From contig NC_091673.1 of NCBI RefSeq assembly GCF_042453785.1, forward strand, positions 10,759,501-10,823,500: DNA of 64,000 bases, given 5' to 3'. Source of the DNA: Malus domestica. Its lineage: Eukaryota; Streptophyta; Magnoliopsida; Rosales; Rosaceae. Below the pieces are notes generated by a model. That model had not been told where the DNA came from. It worked only from the letters and a program-made list of their open reading frames with translations, and made no database searches. Positions 22,401 to 34,049 of this stretch are shown piece by piece; position 1 is the stretch's first letter; every line of letters begins with the position of its first letter. The position numbers were made by a program, and so were the translations under genes.

Positions 22401-25400
22401 TTGAACAAGAATACCAATTCGAACCAGCACGTCAATTCCATCACTACTGAGACCTTTCCCAAAGCATTGAATCAGGGGCAAGATTGTCTGGTGAAAGAAT
22501 AATGGTTAGCTGGAGTATTGTGAGTTTTTGTTTGTCCATTTCTAAGACAGATTCGCACAATTTTAATTTTGTGAAGTCACAAAGGCAAGAATACTGGGTT
22601 GGTTTAACCTGATGAATGGTAATAGGTATACCAAGTTCTTCACTTGAGCAAATAAGCAGCACGGAAGCAGCGGTTGCTGAACTATTATGAGCGGCAGTAT
22701 ATAAGTTCAATATAACAAGAGGATGTACAGTTTCAAGATATACTTGTTTGCCAGTTCGATTCCATATCTCTCGAACAAAGGAGTCTTGTAGAATAGAAAC
22801 CTTTAGATGTGAATAAACTGTAGTCTGAAACAAAGATGTCTATAAGAAACAGTTCAAGAAGATATTCCCAATAAAACTGAAAAAAAATAAATCTCAAAAC
22901 TAACCTGTAAAATCTTCTGGATGGCAGGCAAGACTAATGTCTTCACTGCTTTAGGGGTCAAACTTTTGATGAATTCTTTCAGTAGTATATAAGCCCATTC
23001 GGCTTCAGTATCTGATAAGGGAGTCACCACAAATGATAAGCAATAAGGAGCACACATTTCCGCAGCAAATGTTCCCATTGCCTTGAGGACTCCTTGCTTT
23101 GCAAAATTTGCAGCATACTGAAGGCAGGATCCACCTTTAGCCAGCAGCTGGAGAGGGGCCAGAAATAAGTAGGACGCCTTAACCGTAGTAGGAAAATATG
23201 GTGATTCCAACAGACACTTAGCCGATGGTCTCCTAATTTGTGTTACCCAGAGAGAGAGTGAGAGAGAGCAAGGGAATAACATACAGTATTTTATTTAAAA
23301 ACTGAGAAATGAAAACGAATACCTCATGCAATCCTTTTGAATGCAAGCTTCAACAAGTAATTTGGTGTGAGGAGGAAGTTCATGCATCAATCCAGGTAAT
23401 ACACCACTGTCCAAGTACATGGTCAATGAGCTTGGGTCAAAAAGTGGCTTCCTCAAATGAAGTTCTGCTAAGAGACAACCGACAGAAAATATATCCCTTG
23501 CAATTTCTTCAGAGAACATCTTTAAACAAGATGATTTTTCCCTCCAAAGAAATAGCTCTTGATATCCCCGGGAACCTTCATCCTCCACTTCAATATGCTC
23601 AAGTAGATAACTTGTATCAATGTGTAACCGTGACAACTGGTTTTTCTTACTGTCAGATGACAGAGGTATACTTTTGTTAACATTCTCACCTGATGACTCT
23701 TGTACAGGAGAAATGTCCCTCACAAAGTCTAGATGGTAGCCATAGAGGGGACTTAAATGCATAGCATGTTCACAAAAGGAAGATGCATCTTCTAATTCTT
23801 GCAAGTAAGCAGTTTCAGATAGGACAGAACTCTCACTCCTTAATTCATGATGCAAAGTTGATTCATTGGTGCTATCACATGGTTTCCGCACTGCACCTCG
23901 ACGCATAGGGTGAGGTTGAGTGAACAGCTGACGGCGTCCTGCAGACCTCGGCATCATAGGTTCTGATGAAGGAAGCATTACATTCTTTGCAGAAACAGCT
24001 GCCTCACCTGACATCTTGTAGCCAAAGGTGATATCAATCCAGTGATGGAGTTCACGTGAGACCCGTTCGCTTTCTAAAGCATCACGATGCAATTTAATGA
24101 ATTCCTCAGGACCATCTGCCCATGAAGGTACCGCCAAGTCAGTCATACCAGCATGAAGTGAATGAAAAATTTGAGGATTGCAGTAAAACTCCGGAATACA
24201 CTCATCAGGGGTCCACTGATAAAGTCTTTGCATGGTAGAGGGATATTCATTAGGTTCATAGACTGAGCGAACAGCCATACGTAGAACACTCAAAGGTAAC
24301 CTCCTAGCTTTATAACTGCAGACAGCCAATTCAGAAAGACATTCATCAGATACGTGATGTGGGAACTCCGATGTTGAATAGGTGAAGTCCAACTGTTCAT
24401 CACCTTTAGCCAACCTCCATTTACTCTTTTTTAAATCCCGCCACCCTGCATCTGAATTCTCATCAGGTTTCGTGCTAAAATCTATTACCCAAGGCATCAC
24501 TGTATGAAATGTGTGGTCACCCCACCTTCGCCCAGCTAATCTATTCAAGATGAGAAGATACTCAAAATTACTGATCTCTCCTCTCCACCATTGGTTGAAG
24601 TCACGATGCCAGTCTATAGATGGGGAACGCTTCAAATCAGCATAAAGACCTTGAGAGGGACAACCAGCTTCTGAGCAACCTACCTTTTCTGGTAAGGTAC
24701 TTGTGCATCCCTTGCCTCTTGAACTTGAACTAAATCCTACCCCGGGCTTATCAAAAATGGACAGCCAAGACCAGCATGATTCAGTAAGCATTACACTGGA
24801 TGGACATATATTGCCATGGGCAACCCCTAAACCATGAATATAAGCTAGAGCCGAGAGCAACTGGTATATCAGAAACCTTATATGCCAGTCAGATTTTAAG
24901 GCTTCGGGACTGTAATGGAGAATGTTTTCCAATGTGTACGGAGTTTTTGGAAGAGCTACATCTATATAATGGGATGCTTTAACCATCATAAGTACGGGAG
25001 CAATATTTGGATGCCTTAGGGAGCCAGGGAACTGATTCTCATCAAACGACGGTATCCCAAGTAAGTTAAGAAAATTTACACTGTCTCTCCCTGAAGCTTT
25101 CCCTTCAATCAAGAGACTAAGCGAGTTCAATATGTGATCTTCCAAAGACCCGGTCAAAGAGTTAACAGCAAGCTCTTCAAAAACTGAGTCTGAGAAATTG
25201 CCAACATAACTAACCGGTACCAATGCACTGATAACCCTCGAGCAAGAAAACCTAGTGGAATGCTTACAGGTAGAACTATGTAGCAATATTTCTGTGCCAC
25301 CATTTGACAAACACTTAGGCTCATTCATTAAAGAATCTGACTTTGGTTTTTCATTACTGTAAACATCAGAACTAATTTCTTCTTCATCCCGAGTTACTCC

Positions 25401-25985
25401 AACTGAAGCGATCCTACCATCAATCCCATTATCACTGCAGCCTTCAGCATTGTCCAGGACATATTCATTACTGGAAAAAACAAAAAACAAAAACCCGAAT
25501 CTATCTTCATCCTCCATCATTTCAGCAACAGAAAATCATCGATTATGTTCGAATTTCGATTCATATTATACATAACCAATGTGGGGTTATTACATACTGA
25601 TCAAAATAAACTAAAAAATCTGAAATTTGTGACAAAAATGAGTAATTAGAGTTAGCTTAAGGGTCTTACACATATTTAGTCAAGCAATCGTTTGGATGAC
25701 TGGGTAGAAATTTGAGCAAAAACTGAGGAGCCGAAGCAGCTTCCCCACTTGAATTACACAACTACAAACACCAACTGCTTCAGCATTTGAACGTTTTGAA
25801 ATACAAAATGCACAGAGATGAGAAAGAAAGAGAAGGAGTGAGAAGGTTTGAACTTTGACCTGGACGACGGCGGAGGAGCCGAAAGGGAAGGCGGAATCGG
25901 AGAGGCCGTACGAGAAAACGAGTTTGCCGGAGAAGTCGCAGTGAATCCGGCGTTGGAGGCAGTCGAAGCACATTTGCTGCGCCAT
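19401..25985 (-). CDS. GFS12: GFS12-type pseudokinase/BEACH/WD40 protein
   Basis: A multi-exon gene. Exon 1 (25985-25860) encodes MAQQMCFDCLQRRIHCDFSG. The long exon 2 (25470-23333) encodes a kinase-like domain (LLSALAYIHGLGVAHGN...) followed by a BEACH domain (NFEYLLILNRLAGRRWGD, TPDECIPEFYCNP and WADGPEEFIKLHRDALES). Then come helical HEAT-like exons (about 23232-21650) and C-terminal WD40 exons (about 21280-19401), for example CDGTIHVWSSRTGKLI and GHCRLFDARSGNVISSWKAH. The stop after YLRICC is at 19401. This order is that of Arabidopsis GFS12, a BEACH protein known to act in trafficking to protein storage vacuoles. The kinase loop reads HGN-x-C where HRD-x-K is expected, so it is probably a pseudokinase. 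A Met at 26003 is an alternative start. No break was seen in the exons read. Confidence 0.88.
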
Positions 25986-26229
25986 TTGATCGTTCGATTT
26001 CAAGATTTCAAGGATTTGCTTGGAAAGTTTCTCTCCATTTTTGTTTCTTTGTATCGAGAGCTTTCGTGTGAGTCTTTGGTCTTACCAGTTTACCACTCAA
26101 CGCTTTGATCGATTGGTGCGCGCTACCGAACTAACTGGAAAAATCCCCCAAACGCTTCAACGCCTCGTCACTTCTGCAACAAGTTTTTCGGGATTTTTTT
26201 TCTCTCACTTTTTTTTTTTAAATGTTTTC

Positions 26230-27370
26230 GTCTCGTTTACTAATTCATAAGGAATTGAGGAAAAATTAGATTGATAAGGAATTGAAATGAGATTAAATCA
26301 AAATCAGATTTTTGTTTAAATTATTTACTAAAATTTCTTACAATCGGAGGAATCATATTTATTTATATAAGTTATTTACTTAAATACATAAATCGAAATA
26401 AAAACTAATGTAATTACTAAATTGTCTGTATTCCAAGTATATAATTTTTATATTTTTTGATAAATTTAAAAATAAAATAAAAACTATATGAAAAAGTTTT
26501 ATAAAGCATTTATAAATTAACTCAGTATTACGATTTAGTTGTACTTCTCTTCACTTATAAGTGAGAGATGTTAAGCTCGATTCTCGCCAAAAATGAGTTT
26601 GAACCATATTATTACTAGCTTATTGTGAGGTTCAGTTCACCGTTCTTCTTAATGTAGATATTATTTGCTCAAAAAATAAATAAATAATTGTACAGTTTAT
26701 CTTTTTTTTTTTTTTTTTTTTGTAATGTCCAAAGGATATTTGTGTAGTTAATGTTAAAAAAAAATGGAAAACCAACTGAGAGCCATGCTTGCTCTGCTTC
26801 CCCATCCCTCAATTAGTTTTCTTCTCCTGAAGCCCTAAATGCACCCCATTGCCCAGTTATTTTCAGCCATCCCCCAACTCCTTTCAGCCTCCCCTTCTTC
26901 TGATTCTTCCCTTCTTCTTCTTGCTCCCTTCTGATTCTTCTTCTTGTTCTCTTCTGATTATTTTTTCTTTCTCGTGAAGACCGCACCGCACCCCATTCCC
27001 CAATTCTTTTCAGCTTCTCCATCTCTTTTTTCCATCTTATTCTTCTTCTTCCCTTCTGATTTTTCTTCTCCTTTGATATTGGTCACTGCCCGCAGAGACA
27101 CAGAAAAGCAGGGAAAGAGGTGGAAGGGAGACGAGATAAGGGTATTTTGGATATAAAAATGGGATTTCAGATAGAGGCTTTCTCTCGGAATTCAAATCTC
27201 ATCTATTGCTCGGGAGACTGATTCCGAATATATTGGGAGTCTGATTCCCCATATTAGATGGCCCCATGTACATTTCATTCCCTCAAATGTTGGTAAACAC
27301 TTGAATAACCTGGGAGGAGTGCAATTCCCATTCCTTTTGTCCCACTCCTCTTACGTAAACGCATGCGCCA
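26230..27370. other. Intergenic; SINE plus possible diffuse transposon
   Basis: No gene is supported. The left edge (about 26230, 'cgtttactaattcataaggaat') and right edge (about 27330-27362, complement 'cgtttacgtaagaggagt') are weakly inverted and could be ends of a worn element. A pyrimidine-rich stretch spans 26800-27070. Confidence 0.3.
26530..26690 (+). mobile_element. tRNA-derived SINE, diverged copy
   Basis: Same family as 4639-4802 but on the plus strand. It has box B-like gctcgattctcgcc, then gagtttgaaccatattatta, attgtgaggtt, aatgtagatattat and an A-rich tail at about 26670. No clear target duplication, so an older insertion. Confidence 0.6.
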
Positions 27371-27853
27371 TAAGAATAATAATTCCTCCTAGCATTACAT
27401 AAGTCATAATAACTTGAACATCTTAGATTCGAATTAAAAACATGTGAATTCTAGATTTTCTTCTTGTCACCTAAAAAAGTTACTAAAATTTGTTATGAAA
27501 AAATTGAAGTCAAACAGGAGAGATGGATTATTTTTTTATTTTCTTTACTACGTTAGTCGGGAAAATGAGCATATAAAACAGTAATATTACATGAGCATTC
27601 AGATAATATATAGAGCTCTTAACGTGCAAAAGTTTACGGTACCAATTAATGCATATTGAAGTCATGCCTTAAAACAGGGTTCGTATATCAGAGTAAGTCA
27701 CAAAAGTTGAAAAGACTGGAAAACTGAAGTCGTCCTGTGGTCTCATCTTGCCAAGACAAACTCACAGTTCACACTTTTTGCCTTTTTGGCCAAACCATAA
27801 CACGCACTTCGAGCCTCGAAAACTCGTTCAAAAGTCTGCAAAATAAGAAACTT

Positions 27854-30601
27854 TTAAGCTTCACCCATGATGCACTCAATTGCTTGCTTGCAAATTCCCG
27901 TCATTGTTGCCTCAGGGCCATAAACCTGCATTGAGAAACGACGTCAGGCTTGCAGTTGAGAGCACGCAACTTAAGAATTTAACGGTCTTCCAGGATAAGG
28001 CTTGTTACTAACTGATATATGTCAAAACCAGAAAGTCATCACATACCTCAAGCGGAACTCCAAGTTCTTCTCCCAATGCGCGCATCTTTGCCAAACCAGT
28101 TTGATAGTTTGGACCACCCCTTCTCACAAAAATATGCATTCTTGCTGCTTTTAGCTTGGATTCCTTTGATATCACAAAAGAGAAATCATTTGAGCATACA
28201 AAACAAAATAAAACCAATTAGGCCAATCTCTCGTTTATGATATGAATGTCAAAATGTGGTGGTACCTTCTCCTTGAGGGCTCTAATAATTCCATTGAATG
28301 TAGCAGCTACGTCTGTGAAATTAGCTATGCCACCTCCAATTATAAGTGCTCTTTTACGACCATCTGGATCAGCCGTTGCACACTGCAATACAAGAGATTT
28401 TTATTGGCAATTAGTGTATGCCACATGTAATGGTTGCAACTTGAGTAGTCAGACGAAGTAAATATGAGTGGAAGGGTGTGTGTGAGAGAGAGAACGAGAG
28501 AAAGAAAGAGCTTTTCGTAAAAAGGAAAGCTTCTTACATCGATCACAACTCTTGCATACTGCAACACCTCTCCCTCATTTGGAGCTCCACTATACTCTGC
28601 ATAATTTCCAAGTTCTGAAGCATAACCCAAATCTCCAACCTAATTCCCAAAAAGATGCCGGAACATTAGGACAGGCCATGGTGTGAGTTAAGGGTTCCCA
28701 ATGTTCAAAGAAACAGAAGGGAGACACAATGAATTAAAGCCAAAAATGGAGATCCAAAGTTTTGAAAGGGCTGCTACAGGGACACTAAAGCCATATGGTG
28801 GTAATAGATCAGGTTACTCACAGTATCAGCATAAATAACACTCGCACCGCCTCCAGCTACCATGGTCCAGATGCGTCCCTTTGGGTTCAACACAGTGAAT
28901 TTTAAGGATGCACTTGTCTGCAACATATATGTTGGACTTTAGTTTGAGCAACTCTTAAAAAGTGCCACGATCCTCATAGTACATTGAAATATATCATAAC
29001 AGTTCGGTTTTTACCTTTTCATCCAGAGAATGAATAAATGTTTCTGTAGGACTTAAGACTCTGCCGAAAGGCAATGGAAACTCCACGTTGCCCCATCTGA
29101 ATAGTATTTAGAAATATCGTCAGAAGGACAAATCAAACTAAAAGTAGTAACAAGAAACAGGTAGTACTAAAGTTTGGAAAATCTTCAAGAGAAGCATACT
29201 TATTGAAGTTCTTGAAGGCAGCAGTGTCATCTAGCTCCCCCCTCATATCTAGTGGATAAGGTTCACCATCAACCAAGGTAAACGGGTTCATTTCCAGGAA
29301 ACTAAAATCCAAATCTGCAAAAGAAAATCAGGAATGCGAACAACCTCAGCAACATGAGCATGTACCTAACTAATAATTACATAGCTAATCACAGTATTAC
29401 ACTGAACTATAGCATTTAGTAATCTATCTAAGGACATTGCGTACCCTGGAATACAGCAAATACGCCCTTTATGAAATCTCCAATTTTGCCTCTGACCTGT
29501 AACAGCACAATACATTAAGCATATGCCCTAAAACCGACAAAAAACTTGAATGCGCAGAGCACAGTTGAAATAAAATGACGGTAATCAAATGGATTCACAA
29601 GAAATATAGCAAAAAAAAACTGGTTCCCTTTGCACTAACAGACTTCAATCTACAATTGTATCTTAACGTTATAGTGCAAGAAGTAAAACATATTATTCTC
29701 CAGTGGTTTGGTTTCGTATTCACACTCGAACAGTCCATGTCCGTGTTGCGAGCCTAAACATATATGCTCAGGTTGATTCTTATAACAACGCATTAACTTG
29801 CAAGAACTGAAGTTCGAGCTTAACTTGGAAATGCACACAAAAGAACAGTATGAGTCTATGACACACACCTCCAATGGAAGAGTGGCAATCAGTGGAGCAC
29901 AAGCATCATTCGTCATAGGCTTCTCGGTCGGAAGAAATATAGTCTTAACCTGCACAACATCAAAAACAAACATCATAGTAAATTACCACCTAAAACCAAG
30001 CAGAAAATACCATCCTAATTCCAACACTCAAAACAAACACAAATTGACAATACCTTGTCCCAATTCTCTTCAATTTCGATCCCTCCACACTCCGAAAAGC
30101 TCACGGTTGATCCGAGCCTTTCGGACACAATTGAGAGGTAAAATTCTTGATCATGGGGCATGAACGGCTCCACTATAAACGTCGTAATCGGCGCCTTGCA
30201 TCCTCCCATCTCAACCTTTTCCAAAATTTACACAAAACCCATCAAACAAAACATCCAAAAATCCAATCTCAAAATCTCGGGTTTCCAAAAAACGATTCAA
30301 ATCATACGAAATGGGATTCGATTACCTCCTTACCGAGTCGCTGCTTGACGAACTCGGCGACCTGAGCCATGTCCAAGTTCAGGGCGACGAGGCCGCTCTT
30401 CCCGCGCTTCCCGAACAGCATGTCGGGCTTCACCACGAGGCGCGTAGACGACAGCCATGTATGCTCGTTCGACAACTCGGAGAAGTCCGTCGACTCGGTC
30501 ACCAGAGCTGAGTTGATCTGGAGGTCGATTCCGGCGAGTCGTTTCAGGTGCTGTTTGAGCAGCCTCTTGGAGTCGTACTCTCTGATCTTCTTGCGGGCCA
30601 T
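27854..30601 (-). CDS. ACLA: ATP-citrate lyase, alpha (A) subunit, 423 aa
   Basis: Eleven exons from ATG at 30601 to TAA at 27854 sum to 1272 nt (423 residues, the usual length for plant ACLA). It starts [18 protein letters not shown], the conserved N-terminus. Later segments include [90 protein letters not shown] and the end [14 protein letters not shown]. With the ACLB subunit (which carries the phospho-histidine) it cleaves cytosolic citrate with ATP and CoA to acetyl-CoA and oxaloacetate, feeding wax, sterol, flavonoid and fatty acid elongation. The A subunit is the ATP-grasp, succinyl-CoA-synthetase-beta-like half. Exon 1 is GC-rich, the rest AT-rich. The gene looks intact. Confidence 0.95.
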
Positions 30602-31320
30602 CGGGTCGGGTTTTGTCGGATAACGCTGGCGTCCCCGGAGACGGAGAAGTCAATTCGGGTCGGGTCGGGGTCTGGTGTTGTGTGGTGGATTGGAGTGGCA
30701 AATGATGTTTTATTGGGTATGGGAAGTGCGCAGTTGGCACTTGGCAGGTGGGCTGATGATGAGTGTGCTGCTATATTTGGATTAGATTGTGAAGGCACAC
30801 GCGCGGAAATGGTTCACGAGAGGCACGCGCCAGTGGAGTGGTTAGAATGGAATGCATGAAGTGTGGCGCGTATTCTTACATGTGGTTGTTGGCAAGGCAT
30901 GGGAAGCTTAGCGGGTACTTTAAGGCTGATTCTGTCATTTTCTTGGAAGATCAGTTCAACGATTTTCAACAACAATGATTTGTATGGGCGATTTGTACAG
31001 GCGATTGATTCCTGATCGTTGATGTATTTGAAATTTCTTATGAAATTTATATTTAGAGTCAAAATTATTCGATCACGTTGGTGGTTGAGCACATCAATGA
31101 TTTTTTATTAAGAAAAAATTAGGTTCATATTCTTTTTTTTTTTACCCTATTAATTAAAAGAAAAATTAATGAAAAGAGTTTCAAAATTTTAAGTTTTAAT
31201 CAAAAACTACCTACTAACTTTATTTAATGATAATGACAAGAGAAAGAAAAAAAATAAAAAAATACATAACAAAAATTTGGTGCGGCCCTACTTACTACGC
31301 CAAGCAAGTATCTAAAGCAT
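30602..31320. promoter_or_regulatory. Upstream region of ACLA and intergenic
   Basis: The first 250 bp upstream of the ACLA start are GC-rich and fit a 5' UTR and promoter. No clear TATA box was picked out. The remainder to 31320 is AT-rich and shows nothing recognisable. Confidence 0.35.
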
Positions 31321-31321
31321 T

Positions 31322-31435
31322 ATGTCTGTAACAATAGAGTATCCTCAAATACATACCAAACCTATAATCTTTCACGGTGATATAAAGTCCAATAACATTC
31401 TTCTTGACCACAAGTTTGAATCCCGTGTTAGAATT
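31322..31435 (+). pseudogene. Receptor-kinase catalytic-loop fragment
   Basis: The translation includes HTKPIIFHGDIKSNNILLD, the protein kinase catalytic loop of receptor-like kinases (HRDIKSxNILLD with Arg replaced by Gly), and continues HKFESRV. The homology stops where the truncated LTR begins (about 31436). No further kinase sequence is seen upstream. It is a scrap and is not expected to be functional. Confidence 0.6.
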
Positions 31436-31686
31436 TCTATAAAATGGACTCCTCACCCTCATAATGAGGAGGAGCCTCCTCACCCCCAGAGGCCTCACCT
31501 CCCCTCTCATATTCAGAGCAAAACTCTCATCCTCTCAATCCTCTCACAAACAGAGAAATACAATATCAGTGTGGACATAGCCCAAACATTGGGGTGAACC
31601 ACGATACATATTGTGTTATTTACATTTCTTGCAGATTCACGGTCAGATTTACGTTGTTCCAAGACCTCTGGTTTTGTGCATCAACA
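31436..31686 (+). repeat. LTR element 1, truncated 5' LTR
   Basis: Matches the last about 250 bp of the 3' LTR at 35012-35262, including tctataaaatggactcc, gtggacatagcccaaac and the end gtgcatcaaca. Confidence 0.85.
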
Positions 31687-32072
31687 TTTGGCGCCGTCTG
31701 TGGGAAACGACACGAAAAGCTATGTAAGTTCTTTTTCATTTTTTCATCTCACCACCATGAATCTGCAAAATCACAAAAACCCAAAACAAAGAGAAACAAA
31801 CGCTTCCAAATCCAAATTCCATATTATGATCTCACTCACTCTCACTCCCTCTCTTATCCACCGCACAACCTCCGCTGTCGTCTTCCTCTTCCCGATCCCA
31901 AACCCAACAAGGGTGCACCCTAGCAGTAGCACCAGCCCCTTCAGGACCCGATGCTCTTCTGCTGGCTAAGGCTTGCAGGAGACACCCAAGTCTTTCAAGA
32001 AGAGGAAATTGAGCTCCGATCTCTACTCGTCGGTGCCATCCCAGGCGGAAAGAGAGGGACGGAGGGTGGAGA

Positions 32073-32538
32073 ATGTCGAAGGCGATAGGTCTGGCGCGGC
32101 AGGGTCTCAAAGCTCTCAAACAATCCAACTTGCTCAAGGCTTTGCAATCCAAGATACAATACAAACTTTCCTCTAATCCCTTTCAGGAAAGATGAAGCTC
32201 CTCGTTGGGTGATTTTGTGGTGGAGTGGGATTCACCACGATCCCAAGATGTGGTTTTTGGGAGGAAATTTGATAGCGGTGAGGAGGTTGTTGTTTCTGCT
32301 TTGTTGGGTCCCTTTCACTCTGAGGAAGACTCTGTTGAAAAATACAACGAGTATCTAGGGGAAGCTTTGATGAAGGTATGTGTGAAGAAGCCTGGTTTGA
32401 GCTCAATGCTACAGTTCGATTGCAGTGTTTTTGAGATTATCGGTTCTGGGTCCGTATTCAACATCCATAATGCCCATATTCTTCAACCATCAGCTGGTCT
32501 TGGCCCTTCTGTCGACAGAGGCCCCGCATTCAAATGGA
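32073..32538 (+). pseudogene. Captured p32/MAM33-like mitochondrial glycoprotein fragment in LTR element
   Basis: Translations of this stretch match the plant mitochondrial glycoprotein (MAM33/p32) family: MSKAIGLARQGLKALKQSN at the start, then GDFVVEWDSPRSQDVV, SALLGPFHSEEDS, LMKVCVKKPGLSSMLQFDC and FNIHNAHILQPS. The normal protein is a mitochondrial matrix trimer. Only about two thirds of the gene is present; the conserved C-terminal end is missing. The piece lies between the primer site and the repeat arrays of the element, as cargo. It is a broken copy. Confidence 0.7.
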
Positions 32539-32657
32539 GATATCTCAGCATGCATCAAGACCAGATCTCTCTCTACTCAAACAGTGCGGGAAAAGCTGGT
32601 GAAGAATCTAGCTCCACCTCCGCCAAGCAGCAAAGATCCTGGCCTCTGCTGAGATGA

Positions 32658-32747
32658 GCTCCTTCAGTACCCGACTCTGCTAGCGCCGATGGCCATGGAC
32701 GCCGTGCTCTCTGTGGTGAACCCCGTGAAGCTCGATCTCGTTAATGG
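32658..32747 (+). pseudogene. Captured CCT4 (TCP-1 delta) chaperonin fragment in LTR element
   Basis: About 27 codons read QYPTLLAPMAMDAVLSVVNP followed by VKLDLVN. This resembles the conserved QYSTLLAPLAVDAVLSVVDP segment of the delta subunit of the cytosolic TCP-1/CCT chaperonin. The match is short but dense. A segment of unknown origin (about 32540-32657) joins it to the MAM33-like piece. Confidence 0.6.
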
Positions 32748-33282
32748 CTGGCTTTTCACCGGAGGATGGGCTAAACGTGGGTTGTAGAATGATGTTGTTG
32801 AGAGAATATTTCAAAAAAAGCATTAAAGGAAGAAGATTAAAAAAAATAGGTCTGGAGGTGGAAAGAGACAGAGAGAAGTGCAGCAGAAAAGAGAAAATAA
32901 GGAAGCAAAAGCAAAGCAAAAAAGCAAAAGCAAATCAGAAAGAAAAGCAGAAAAGCAGTGGGAAACAAAGCAAAAAACAGAAACAAAAGCGAAAGCAAAG
33001 CATAAAAAACCGAGAAAAGCCAGAAAGCAAAAGAGAGGCTTTCCTCTGCGATAGCACATGGCGACACTGCAAAAGCAAGGAATAAACACCCCACCAAAAT
33101 GATGTGATTTACTTTCCTTATTTTTGAATGATGTAATTTATTTTTCGTATATTTCGGAGATATCTGTATAACCCCATCAGAGGGTAATAAAAAAAAACGG
33201 CAAGCCCAAAATAATAGGCTGCAATGTTATGTGAAAGGCGAATGCCCATACGCCCAAAAGAGCTAGGCCATATGACTCTAAA

Positions 33283-33612
33283 TTTATTCAGCACCCTGCC
33301 GCTATTATCACCAACCAGGTGATCAAAAGTACGCCCAGTACTTCCAAATTTATTCGGCACCATGCCGTTATTATCACCAACCAGGTGATCAAAAGTACAT
33401 CCACTACTTTAAAATTATTCGGCAGCCTGCCGCTATTACCACCAACCAGGTGATCAAAAGTACGCCAGTACTCCAAAATTATTCGGCACTCTGCCATTAT
33501 TATCACCAACCAGGTGATCCAAAGTACGCCCAGTACTCCACAATTAATCGGCAGTCTGCCGCTATTATCACCAACCAGGTGATCAAAAGTACTCGAGTAC
33601 TCCAAAATTATA
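33283..33612. repeat. Five tandem repeats of about 65 bp
   Basis: Five units of about 65 bp, each with ttattcggcaNcctgccg, ctattatcaccaaccaggtg and atcaaaagtacgcccagtac. Units differ by a few bases. One to two units of the same repeat occur in the sister element (37250-37345, opposite strand). Confidence 0.9.
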
Positions 33613-33925
33613 CATGAGCATCACTCATGTCAATCATACATAAACATTCATGAGCATCACTCATGTCAATCATACATAAACATTCATGACCATCATTCAT
33701 GTTGAGCATCACTCATGTCAACATTCATGAGCATCACTCAAGTCAACATTCATGAGCATCACTCATGTCAATCAACATAAACATTCATGAGCATCACTCA
33801 TGTCAATCAGCTTCGAAAGCTTCATTTACAGAGCTCCAGCTTCAAAAGCTTCATTTACAAAGCTTTAGCTTCAAAAGCTTCACTTGCAAAGCTTCACCTA
33901 CAAAGCTTCAGTGCAAGGTATACAA
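33612..33925. repeat. Two short tandem-repeat families
   Basis: First, five or six irregular copies of 'catgagcatcactcatgtcaa' words (33612-33810). Then alternating 'agcttcatttacaaagct' and 'agcttcaaaagcttc' words (33810-33920). Both sets recur in inverted order at 36940-37240. Confidence 0.85.
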
Positions 33926-34049
33926 ATACCACCTCCGAACAACCGACACTTCGGCCCATACATGAATTCAACTTGAAGTCTTCAGCCAACAGACCCTATT
34001 GACTGAATACTTGGGGGACTACATTATGTACCATATTCCATATATTAGG

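Noticed and set aside
27737-27934. 65-codon plus-strand open frame at the ACLA 3' end
   Set aside because: Overlaps the last ACLA exon and 3' UTR on the opposite strand; no support as a gene.
32823-33097. Long Phe/Leu-rich open frame on the minus strand, membrane-protein-like
   Set aside because: It is the complement of an AAAGC-rich low-complexity stretch inside an LTR element; the hydrophobicity is a by-product of composition.
33283-33810. Regular direct repeats that could suggest a CRISPR-like array
   Set aside because: The window is a plant nuclear genome, units are adjacent without unique spacers, and they lie within an LTR element.
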